NCBI GenBank assembly: GCA_964455685.1
Contig: CAYVZE010000014.1
Location: 1 to 44,608 of the forward strand
Source: ZC4RG30 sp964455685
Lineage (GTDB): Bacteria > Pseudomonadota > Gammaproteobacteria > Steroidobacterales > Steroidobacteraceae
Reading direction: 5' to 3'
DNA: 44,608 bases
Shown: positions 1-7,443 of the stretch, one piece after another
Position numbering within the stretch: position 1 is the first letter of the stretch
Layout: each line of letters starts with the position of its first letter
Translations under genes and position numbers: made by a program
Notes under the pieces: generated by a model
Databases searched by the model: none
What the model saw: only the letters and a program-made list of their open reading frames with translations
Told to the model about the DNA's origin: nothing

Positions 1-542
1 TCCAGCCCCTCGACCACCATCTCCGGGTCCAGTGCCGCGGTGGGCTCGTCGAACAGCATCACTGCCGGGTCCATGGCCAGTGCGCGCGCGATGGCCACTC
101 GCTGCTGCTGTCCGCCGGACAGCCGTGCCGGGTGGCGATCGTGCAGCCCGGCGAGCCCGACGCGTTCCAGGTAGTGCAGGGCGCGCTGGCGGGCTTCCTC
201 GCGGCTGCGTCCCAGCACGTGCCGCTGCGCCAGTTCGACATTGCCCAGCGCGGTCAGGTGCGGGAACAGCTCGAAGTGCTGGAACACCATGCCGACGCGG
301 GCGCGCAGGCGCGGCAGGTCGGTGGAAGGCGAGGTGACCTCGGTGCCGTCCACCACGATGCGGCCCTGCTGCACGGGTTCCAGCCCGTTCATCACCTTCA
401 GCAGCGTGGACTTGCCGGAGCCGGAGGGACCGCACACCACCACCACCTCGCCACGCGCGACTTCCAGGCTGCAGCCGGCCAGCACCTGGGTGCGCCCGTA
501 CCACTTCGACACATGTTCCAGCCGGATCATCGGCGTGCTCAT
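1..542 (-). CDS. Polar amino-acid ABC transporter ATP-binding protein (partial, C-terminus beyond window)
   Basis: This is the ATPase of an amino-acid importer of the GlnQ/ArtP/GltL type; it powers uptake through the two permeases encoded just upstream. About 180 codons are visible. They contain the Walker A motif GPSGSGKST near residue 40, the Q-loop VFQHFELFPHL, the signature LSGGQQQR and the Walker B motif VMLFDEPT followed by AALDPE. The ATG overlaps the stop of the upstream permease by four bases (ATGA), so the genes are translationally coupled. The C-terminal part is lost at the window edge. The family call is secure; the exact amino acid is not readable from this subunit. Confidence 0.95.
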   Translation of the reverse strand, partial: MSTPMIRLEHVSKWYGRTQVLAGCSLEVARGEVVVVCGPSGSGKSTLLKVMNGLEPVQQGRIVVDGTEVTSPSTDLPRLRARVGMVFQHFELFPHLTALGNVELAQRHVLGRSREEARQRALHYLERVGLAGLHDRHPARLSGGQQQRVAIARALAMDPAVMLFDEPTAALDPEMVVEGL

Positions 543-1258
543 GCGGCCCCCCTGGCGGCACGGGGGGTGAAGCGCCTGGCGAGGCGGTTGGCGGCAATCT
601 CCAGCGTCGTGCAGAAGGCGAAGTACACCAGCGCCACGAACAGGAAGATCTCCGCGGCATGCACCATGGTGCGGTTGTTGACCTGGGTGGCAAGGAAGGT
701 CAGCTCACCCACGCCGATCACGTAGGCCAGCGAGCTGTCCTTGGTCAGCGCGATCCACTGGTTGATGAAGGAGGGCGCCATGGCCGGCAGGGCCTGCGGC
801 AGGATGACCCGCTGCAGCGTCTCGCGGCGCGACAGTCCCAGGGCCAGCGCAGCCTGCCACTGGCCGGCCGGCAGGCTGAGGATGCCCGCTTGCACGGAGC
901 GGGCGAGGTAGGCGCCGCCGACCAGCGACAGGGCCACGCATACCGTGGCGAAGCCGGGCACGGCCAGGCCGAAGACCAGCGGCAGCAGGAAGTAGATCCA
1001 GAACATCAGCAGCAGTACCGGCACGGAGCGCAGCAGCGCGATGAGCGCTGCGAGCGCGCCGCGCAGCCAGGGCCACAGACGCGCGCGCGGCGAGGCCGGC
1101 CACGACAGCGCAACCCCGCCCGCCAGTCCCAGCACTGCAGAGGCCAGCGCCGAGGTGAGGCTGAGCAGCAGGGTCAGCGCCCCGCCGCCCAGGGGGCCAT
1201 CGGGGGCGCGGCCGCGCAGCAGGTAGCCCAGGTTGTCCGCCACCACGGAGAAATCCAT
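539..1258 (-). CDS. Amino-acid ABC transporter permease (second permease)
   Basis: A 239-residue inner-membrane permease of the HisM/GlnP/GltK family. It has several hydrophobic segments and, in the C-terminal half, a typical EAA-loop region (ALALGLSRRETLQRVILPQA) that docks on the ATPase. I chose the ATG giving MDFSVVADN because it overlaps the stop of the preceding permease by one base (TGATG) and matches the usual family N-terminus; the frame stays open further upstream but only as sequence in the shadow of the other permease. With its neighbours it forms the usual heterodimeric channel of a polar amino-acid importer. Confidence 0.93.
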   Translation of the reverse strand: MDFSVVADNLGYLLRGRAPDGPLGGGALTLLLSLTSALASAVLGLAGGVALSWPASPRARLWPWLRGALAALIALLRSVPVLLLMFWIYFLLPLVFGLAVPGFATVCVALSLVGGAYLARSVQAGILSLPAGQWQAALALGLSRRETLQRVILPQALPAMAPSFINQWIALTKDSSLAYVIGVGELTFLATQVNNRTMVHAAEIFLFVALVYFAFCTTLEIAANRLARRFTPRAARGAA

Positions 1259-1980
1259 CAGCGGCTCCAGCGCCAGTGGTGGCGCTGCCAGAGTGCGCCG
1301 CCGGCCTCCACGGCCAGCGCCAGCAGCACGTACAGCGCCGTGGCCACCGCGAAGGCCTCGAAGGCACGGAAGGTCTCGGTCTCCACCTGGCGGGCGCGGT
1401 AGGACAGCTCGGCCACGCCGATGGCCATGGCCAGCGAGGAGTTCTTCACCAGGTTCAGCCACTGGCCCACCAGCGGCGGGAAGGCATTGCGCAGGGCCTG
1501 CGGCAGCACCACGTGGCGCCAGGCCTGCAGCGGGGCAAGGCCCAGGGCGGCAGCCGCGCGGCGCTGGCCGGCGCCCACGGCGTTGACGCCGGCGCGGAAC
1601 TCCTCCGCAATGAAGGCCGCGGTAAACAGTGTCAGCGCAGTGAAGGCGGCAACGTATTCATAGGGCGGCCATGGCAGGCCGAAGGCGGCCAGCTGCAGGC
1701 GGCGCGGGGTGTTGAGCCAGCGCAGCACCTCCGCTGGCAGCAGCGAGGCCACGCCGAAGTACCAGAAGAACAGCTGCACCAGCAGCGGTGTATTGCGCAG
1801 CACCGACAGCAGCGCCAGTACCGGCCATGACAGCAGGCGCGAGGGCGCCAGCCGCGCCATGCACAGCACGAACCCCAGCAGCGTGGCCACCACGCCCACC
1901 AGCGCGGCCAGTGCCAGCGTGACGCCGAAGCCTTCCAGCAGCCACCGGAAGTGGTGCGGCGCCAGCCACGAGGCAGGCAT
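1258..1980 (-). CDS. Amino-acid ABC transporter permease (first permease)
   Basis: A 240-residue inner-membrane permease of the same HisQ/GltJ-type family as its downstream neighbour. Hydrophobic helices are visible from residue 15 onward. The conserved permease features are SVLRNTPLLVQLFFWYFG near residue 60 and the EAA-like stretch with EEFRAGVNAVGAGQ and AALGLAPLQAWRHVVLPQA. It starts one base before the stop of the binding-protein gene ends (TGATG overlap) and overlaps the next permease in the same way, so the four genes are one tightly coupled transcription unit. Confidence 0.93.
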   Translation of the reverse strand: MPASWLAPHHFRWLLEGFGVTLALAALVGVVATLLGFVLCMARLAPSRLLSWPVLALLSVLRNTPLLVQLFFWYFGVASLLPAEVLRWLNTPRRLQLAAFGLPWPPYEYVAAFTALTLFTAAFIAEEFRAGVNAVGAGQRRAAAALGLAPLQAWRHVVLPQALRNAFPPLVGQWLNLVKNSSLAMAIGVAELSYRARQVETETFRAFEAFAVATALYVLLALAVEAGGALWQRHHWRWSR

Positions 1981-2837
1981 CAGTGCATGCCGGCACCCGG
2001 CGGCGCGGCCTGCTGGCCGATGCGGTAGAGGCGCGGCAGCGGCGTGCGGGTGTCGGGTCCGAACCAGGCGTCATGGATCTGCTGCGCGCGGCCGCTGGCT
2101 TCCAGTTCCAGCAGCACGGAATCGACGAATTCCTTCAGCTGCAGCTCCCCCTTGGGAATGCCCACGCCGATCAGGTCGTCCGAGATGCTGAAGGGTGGGA
2201 TCTCGTACTGGCCGGCATCGGGCACATTGGCCAGCAGTCCCACCAGCTTCGGGCCGTCCTGGGTAATGGCATCCACGTTGCCATTGCGCAGTGCCGTGAA
2301 CGCGAACGGCGTGTCGTCATAGGCGATCAGCGTGGCGCCGGGGTACTTCTGCCGCAGCACGGCTTCGTTGGTGGTGCCCTTGTCCACGCCGATGCGCAGG
2401 GCGTCGAGCTGGTCCGGGCTGGAGAGCGTGCCCTTGCGCGCCAGGAACTGCTGGCCGGAAGCAAAGTAGGGGATGCTGAATTCCACCTGCTGCGCGCGCT
2501 CCGGCGTGATGGTGAAGTTGGCCAGCACCAGGTCGGCGCGTCCCGACTGCAGCAGCGGGATGCGGTTGGCCGGATTGGTGGGAACGAGCTCCAGCTTCAC
2601 GCCCAGCCGGTTCGCCAGCTCGTGCGCGATGTCCACGTCCAGGCCGCGGATCTCATTGCTGCCGGAGTCGATGAAGCCGAAGGGCGGATTGCCGTCGAAC
2701 GCCGCCACGCGCAGCACGCCGGCCTCACGGATGGCCTCGAGCCGGTCGTCTGGCGCCGATGCCTGTCGGCTGCAGCCCGACAGCAGTGCAAGGAAAGGGA
2801 ACAGCAGCAGGATCGCGGAACGCGCAGCAGGTTTCAT
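1980..2837 (-). CDS. Amino-acid ABC transporter substrate-binding lipoprotein
   Basis: A family 3 solute-binding protein that captures the amino acid in the periplasm and delivers it to the permeases. The N-terminus is a lipoprotein signal, MKPAARSAILLLFPFLALLS then GC, so it is probably lipid-anchored. Family motifs include GLDVDIAHELANRLGVKLE, ADLVLANFTITPERAQQVEFS, GVDKGTTNEAVL and NVDAITQDG, which resemble glutamate/aspartate- or glutamine-type binders. There are two possible starts. The ATG at 2837 gives a standard signal peptide but has no clear ribosome site. A TTG at 2867 is preceded by GAGGA and would add ten residues. I prefer the ATG, with real doubt. Confidence 0.9.
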   Translation of the reverse strand: MKPAARSAILLLFPFLALLSGCSRQASAPDDRLEAIREAGVLRVAAFDGNPPFGFIDSGSNEIRGLDVDIAHELANRLGVKLELVPTNPANRIPLLQSGRADLVLANFTITPERAQQVEFSIPYFASGQQFLARKGTLSSPDQLDALRIGVDKGTTNEAVLRQKYPGATLIAYDDTPFAFTALRNGNVDAITQDGPKLVGLLANVPDAGQYEIPPFSISDDLIGVGIPKGELQLKEFVDSVLLELEASGRAQQIHDAWFGPDTRTPLPRLYRIGQQAAPPGAGMH

Positions 2838-2889
2838 GTTTGTCGCGCTTTGCGCCCGGAGGCGCAAGGCTTCCTCACGGCAGGAAAGG

Positions 2890-3372
2890 TTACGGCAGGG
2901 GGATCTCGAACTTCGCGGTGAACAGCTGGCAGGTGCCGTCCGTGAGGTAACACGTCTGCCCGCGCAGCGTGCCGGTCACGCGCGTCACGCCCTGGGATAC
3001 CGCGATGAGCTGGGTGAGGTGGACCTCATCCTCGAAGTAGGTGTAGGGCGTGTCGAAGGCCTTGTCCTTGCCTTCCCGGGTGCCGATGGACTCCAGCCCG
3101 TCGCGCAGCTCGACCGCCTGGTCCTTGTCCAGTCGCAGCCGCGTGGGGTTGGGTCCCAGGTCGGCCTTGAAGTCCGAGCCATAGACGATGTAGCCGGGCT
3201 GGATGCGGCCGTCGAAGTGCAGGCGATAGAGCTTCTCACCGCCTTGCGACTGCACTGCAACAGCACGATGTGTCCAGTCGACCGCCCCGGGAGTGCCCTG
3301 CGCATGCACGGGGAATTGCGCCATGGCCATCAGCGTAGCGGCCGCCAGGGACAGGTGGATGCGCGTGTTCAT
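2890..3372 (-). CDS. Secreted stand-alone DsbD N-terminal-like domain protein
   Basis: A 160-residue exported protein with a signal peptide (MNTRIHLSLAAATLMAMAQF, cleavage near VHAQ). The rest resembles the periplasmic N-terminal domain of DsbD, the domain that passes electrons to periplasmic partners: YRLHFDGRIQPGYIVYGS, then a pair of cysteines in GQTCYLTDGTCQLF (C-x6-C) near the C-terminus, comparable to the active-site cysteines of that domain. The membrane and thioredoxin parts of DsbD are absent. It lies directly upstream of the amino-acid transporter operon in the same direction with a short gap, and may be co-transcribed. A GTG at 3390 is an alternative start. Function in detail is unknown. 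Confidence 0.7.
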   Translation of the reverse strand: MNTRIHLSLAAATLMAMAQFPVHAQGTPGAVDWTHRAVAVQSQGGEKLYRLHFDGRIQPGYIVYGSDFKADLGPNPTRLRLDKDQAVELRDGLESIGTREGKDKAFDTPYTYFEDEVHLTQLIAVSQGVTRVTGTLRGQTCYLTDGTCQLFTAKFEIPLP

Positions 3373-3556
3373 GGGGGTGAGCTTAGCCACGCCCAGGCAT
3401 GACGCGTCATTCCAGATCGATATGTGAGGTTCCTTTTCTGCTCATGCCCGCGGGCAGTGGTGACATTGCCAGCCTTCATTTCAGCGCGCGCCAGCCATGC
3501 CGCACTCTGCATGGCCACAAGTCAGGCAGGCGCCACGTGGCGCATGGAAGGCAAGG

Positions 3557-4816
3557 ATGGGCAAGGCGAGGGTGTTGGGCATTGCGATTCCGGCGCTGGC
3601 GGTTGCGGCGGTGGCGGGATGGCTGGTGGCGAGCCGCGGTACCGGGGCAGCGGACCCGCCGCCGGATGCACGCGCCATCCACGATCGCCTGCTGGTGCTG
3701 GATGCGCACGTGGACGTGATCGTGCCGCAGGTGGCGCAGTATGCGGATGACGATGGCGAATCGCATGCCACGCTGGCCAAGCTGCGCGCCGGCGGCGTGG
3801 ACTCGGTGGTGTTCGCCATCGCCGTGGGCCCGGGCGGGCGCGATCCGGCCGGCGCGCACGAGGCACGTGCCGAGGCCGATGCCAAGCTCGCGGCGATCCG
3901 CAGGTTCGTGGACGACAGCAACGGCGCCGCGGTGCTGGCGCTGTCGGCCGACGAGATCGAGGCCGCGCATCGTGCCGGCAGGATCGCCGTCACGCCGGGG
4001 TTCCTCAATGCCCGCTCGCTGGGCAAGGACCTGGCTGGCATCGACGAATTCCATGCCGCCGGGGTGCGTGTTTTCGGGCTCGTGCATGCGGGCCACAACG
4101 ACTGGGCTGATTCCTCGCGTCCCTCGGGCGGGCCGGATTCGGAGCACGGCGGCCTCTCGCCGCTGGGCCGGCAGGCGATCGCCCGCCTGAATGACCTGGG
4201 CATCGTCATCGACGTCTCGCAGCTCACGCCCGAAGGCGTGAGCCAGGTGCTCGAGCTCACCCGGGCGCCGGTGATCGCAAGCCATTCGGGTGCGCGCGCG
4301 CTGGTGGAGAACACGCGCAATCTCTCGGATGAGCAGCTCGATGCCATCAAGGCCAATGGCGGCGTGGTGCACGTGCCGGCATTCAATGCCTACCTGCTGA
4401 AGGTCACGCCGGAAGCGCGCCGGCGCCTGGCCGTGGTGCGCGCGCAGTACGGCCTGCCGCCCGAAGTCGGTCCGGGCGTCAGCCCCAACGACGGCTATCC
4501 GACCCTGCCCGAGGACCAGCTCCCGGCGTTCAACGCCGCCGTCACGGCCGCCATCGGCCGCGCCAGCGTCAGTGACCTGGTCGACCACATCGACTACATC
4601 GCGCGGCGCATCGGCATCGACCACGTGGGCATCGGCACGGACTTCAACCATGGCTCGGGCATCGTCGGCTTCGAGAACGAGGCCGACGCCCCGAATGTCA
4701 CGGCGGAGCTGCTGCGCCGTGGCTACACCGAGGGACAGATCGCGAAGATCTGGAGCGGCAACTTCCTGCGCGTGCTGCGCGCCGCGGAGGCCGCCCGCGG
4801 TTCCCGCGGCTCCTGA
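3557..4816 (+). CDS. Membrane dipeptidase (peptidase M19) family protein
   Basis: A 419-residue protein of the renal-dipeptidase/M19 family, which hydrolyse dipeptides with a metal centre. An N-terminal hydrophobic segment (residues 5-25) suggests export or membrane anchoring. Family landmarks in order: HVD (His51, Asp53), FGLVHAGHNDWADSS, SHSGARALVENTRNLSDE and GIGTDFNHG. Two usual zinc ligands look replaced: the EGG glutamate region reads TPGFLNARS and the LSHVS histidine reads VSQLT, so it belongs to a divergent subfamily. The start is supported by GGAAGG five bases upstream. A TonB-dependent receptor follows after 50 bases on the same strand, suggesting linked uptake and cleavage of peptides. 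Confidence 0.88.
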   Translation: MGKARVLGIAIPALAVAAVAGWLVASRGTGAADPPPDARAIHDRLLVLDAHVDVIVPQVAQYADDDGESHATLAKLRAGGVDSVVFAIAVGPGGRDPAGAHEARAEADAKLAAIRRFVDDSNGAAVLALSADEIEAAHRAGRIAVTPGFLNARSLGKDLAGIDEFHAAGVRVFGLVHAGHNDWADSSRPSGGPDSEHGGLSPLGRQAIARLNDLGIVIDVSQLTPEGVSQVLELTRAPVIASHSGARALVENTRNLSDEQLDAIKANGGVVHVPAFNAYLLKVTPEARRRLAVVRAQYGLPPEVGPGVSPNDGYPTLPEDQLPAFNAAVTAAIGRASVSDLVDHIDYIARRIGIDHVGIGTDFNHGSGIVGFENEADAPNVTAELLRRGYTEGQIAKIWSGNFLRVLRAAEAARGSRGS

Positions 4817-4866
4817 GCATCGCGCGCCAGATCGGCAGACCAGAACAGACGAAGGACGGAGAGAAC

Positions 4867-7155
4867 ATGTCGAAGTATGGAAGGGCCACCGCGTCCGCGC
4901 TGGCCGTGGGACTGGTATTGCAGGCAGGTGGCGTCGCGTCCGGCGCCGAGCCGGATGAACTGGAGGAGGTGGTGGTGACCGGGCGGCGCGTATCCGAGGC
5001 CGCCGTGGCCATCGGCACCGACCAGGCGACGGCCACGGTGGCGATCACGCGCGATGCGCTGCTGTCCGCACCGGCGGGCATCACCGGGCTGAAGGTGCTG
5101 GAGTCGCTGCCCGGGTTCAACGTGCAGGCCAATGACGCGCTGGGCATGTACGAGTTCGGGAACTCAGTGTCGGTGCGCGCCTTCACCTTCCGCCAGATCG
5201 GTTTCGTGCTCGACGGCATTCCGCTGGGACGCAGCGACCAGTTCGGCGGCAGCCCCATCTACCGCTACGTGGACAACGAGAACCTGCTGCGCGTGACGGC
5301 CTCCTCCGGCGCTGGCGACGTGGCACTGCCCAGCTACGCGTCGCTGGGCCCCATCGTGAGCTACACCACCATCGCCCCGGCTGCCCAGGCCGGCGTTGCG
5401 CTCAGCCAGACCTTTGGCAGCGATGACCTGCGCCGCACCTTCGTGCGGCTGGAGTCCGGCCAGGTGGGCGGCCTTTCGGCTCATGCCAGCGGCTCCTTCG
5501 TTCGCGGCGACGTGTGGCGCGGTCCCGGCCATTTCGACCGCGACCACTACGAAGGCAAGCTCCGCTATGACTTCGGCGGCCCGGCGCTGACCTTCCAGGT
5601 CACCCACAACAAGTACTTCGACTACGACTCGCCGTCGATCAGCCGCGCCCAGTACTGGGGAACCGCGGGTGATGCCTTCGGCCGTGCGGGGCGCGAGTTC
5701 GCCTACCTGGGCGAGGTGCCGGTGCTGCCGGAGACCGTGGCCGGCGTGCCGTTCTCCAATCCCCTGTACAACCAGTACTACAAGCAGGCGCTGAACAGCC
5801 GCAAGGACACGCTGTACGGCCTCGGGCTCGAGGCGCCCCTGGGCAGCGCCTGGCGGCTGCGCGCGGTGGCGTACTACGAGGACAAAGACGGCTACGGGGT
5901 CTCGCCAGAGGCCTATTCCACCTCGCTGGGACGCTACCAGGTGCAGCAGTCCGTGATTCCCGGGCTGTTCGCCCCGCTCGGCCTGCAGTACGGCCTGTCC
6001 ACCGTGGGCGGCACGCGCCGCGGCCTGAATGCCTCGCTGGAGTGGAGCAGTGGCATCCACACCGTCACCGCCACTGCCTGGGCAGAGCGCGACAACTACC
6101 ACCGCACCCAGGCCCGATACAACCAGGTCGACGGCGATCCGGATGGCGCGCCGCTGCTGAACGAGCCCGTCCACCTGCAGAAGGACCACTGGTCGCGGCG
6201 CGAGGCGCTGCAGCTTTCGGTGAAGGACGTGATCAGCCTTGCCGACGGGCGGCTGAAGCTGGAGCTGGGCCTGAAGTCGCTGGACCTGGATTACCGCATC
6301 CGCGGTTACCGCCGGCCGCAGGACTACGATGCGCAGATCCGCCCCACCATCGAGGATGGCTGGAAGGACAGCCTGCTGCCGCAGGTGGGCCTGGTCTACA
6401 ACATCACCCCGCGCGACCAGGTCTTTGCCTCCTACTCGGAGAACCTGGCGCTGCCGCAGGGTGCGGACGACATCTACGCCGCCGCCAGCCCGGCGGTGCC
6501 GGGCCCCGAGGCCGAGCGGGCGCGCAACTGGGAGCTGGGCGTGCGATCCAACCGTCCCACCTTCAATGCCGCACTGGTGCTCTACCACACGGCCTTCACC
6601 AACCGCCTGCAGTCCTTTGCGTCGCCCGTGCCAGGGTCCACCACCACCGAGACCTTCTTCCAGAACGTCGGTGACGTGGAATCCTGGGGCCTGGAGCTCA
6701 GCGGCCAGTGGAAGCCGGCCTTCCTCGGCGGCCGTGCTTACCTGAACACCAATGCCTCGTGGAACCATGCCGAGTTCAAGGACAACTTCGGCACGGTCAC
6801 CATCGCCGGCAATGACGTACCGGACTTCCCGCGCTTCGTCTTCCAGGGCGGCGTGACCTGGGAGGTGCTGCCGTCGGCGCTGGTGAATGTCTCGGCACGG
6901 CACATCGGCGCCCGGTACACCAACTTCGGCAACACCGAGCGGCTGGGCAGCTACACGCTGTTCAATGCCTACGTGGAGGTGGGCGAGGGCTTCAGGGTCG
7001 GGCCGCTGGAAGAGGTCAAGCTGAGGGTCAATGTCGACAACCTCTTCGACAAGGACTACCTCGGCACGATCAACGTCAACCAGGCGTCCGCGCCGGCGAC
7101 CTTCCGGCCGGGTCCGCCGCGCACCGTGCAGGTCACGCTGTCCGCGAGCCTGTGA
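4867..7155 (+). CDS. TonB-dependent outer-membrane receptor
   Basis: A 762-residue outer-membrane receptor that imports a large substrate using TonB energy. A signal peptide covers about the first 27 residues, followed by a TonB-box-like ELEEVVVTGRR and a plug domain to roughly residue 160 (LKVLESLPGFNVQA, VSVRAFTFRQIGFVLDGIPLG). The remainder is the beta-barrel, with the typical late motifs FASYSENLALP, NWELGVRS and VNVDNLFDKDYLGT. The C-terminus ends VTLSASL rather than in an aromatic residue, which is less usual for barrel assembly. The start has a good ribosome site (AAGGACGGAGAG). It probably forms an operon with the upstream M19 protein; the substrate cannot be told. Confidence 0.93.
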   Translation: MSKYGRATASALAVGLVLQAGGVASGAEPDELEEVVVTGRRVSEAAVAIGTDQATATVAITRDALLSAPAGITGLKVLESLPGFNVQANDALGMYEFGNSVSVRAFTFRQIGFVLDGIPLGRSDQFGGSPIYRYVDNENLLRVTASSGAGDVALPSYASLGPIVSYTTIAPAAQAGVALSQTFGSDDLRRTFVRLESGQVGGLSAHASGSFVRGDVWRGPGHFDRDHYEGKLRYDFGGPALTFQVTHNKYFDYDSPSISRAQYWGTAGDAFGRAGREFAYLGEVPVLPETVAGVPFSNPLYNQYYKQALNSRKDTLYGLGLEAPLGSAWRLRAVAYYEDKDGYGVSPEAYSTSLGRYQVQQSVIPGLFAPLGLQYGLSTVGGTRRGLNASLEWSSGIHTVTATAWAERDNYHRTQARYNQVDGDPDGAPLLNEPVHLQKDHWSRREALQLSVKDVISLADGRLKLELGLKSLDLDYRIRGYRRPQDYDAQIRPTIEDGWKDSLLPQVGLVYNITPRDQVFASYSENLALPQGADDIYAAASPAVPGPEAERARNWELGVRSNRPTFNAALVLYHTAFTNRLQSFASPVPGSTTTETFFQNVGDVESWGLELSGQWKPAFLGGRAYLNTNASWNHAEFKDNFGTVTIAGNDVPDFPRFVFQGGVTWEVLPSALVNVSARHIGARYTNFGNTERLGSYTLFNAYVEVGEGFRVGPLEEVKLRVNVDNLFDKDYLGTINVNQASAPATFRPGPPRTVQVTLSASL

Positions 7156-7163
7156 CGCCGAAG

Positions 7164-7194
7164 GCGGTGATGCGGCTTCGTGCCGCTTCACCGC
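7164..7194 (+). terminator. Hairpin after the first TonB receptor gene
   Basis: Nine bases after the receptor stop codon there is a stem of GCGGTGA-T-GCGGC closed by TTCGT and matched by GCCGC-T-TCACCGC, with one T-T mismatch. The position suggests a terminator, although no run of T follows. The rest of the intergenic stretch up to the next gene holds no convincing promoter or RNA. Confidence 0.5.
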
Positions 7195-7443
7195 GCGCGT
7201 TGCGCGCCATCAACCCGGGTTATCGCAACGTGTCCAGGTTGCGGCGGTATCGGCGCCTGGCTGGCGGCAGGGCCGATGCAGTCCTGCACCGCCATCGCGC
7301 TTAGAACCATCCGGAACCCCGGCATCCCGGACGGCAATCACTGAGAACCTTCGCGCCGGGGTTCATTGCAACACGCCATTTCCGGGCGCATTCCTGTGCT
7401 CCATATCCTCTGCTGCCCCGGATTCCACACAGCAGGGAGCAGC

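Noticed and set aside
5164..7191. 675-codon open frame on the minus strand opposite the first TonB receptor
   Set aside because: It is the mirror of a clear receptor gene. The translation has no domain and is rich in Arg, Val and His, as GC-rich antisense frames are.
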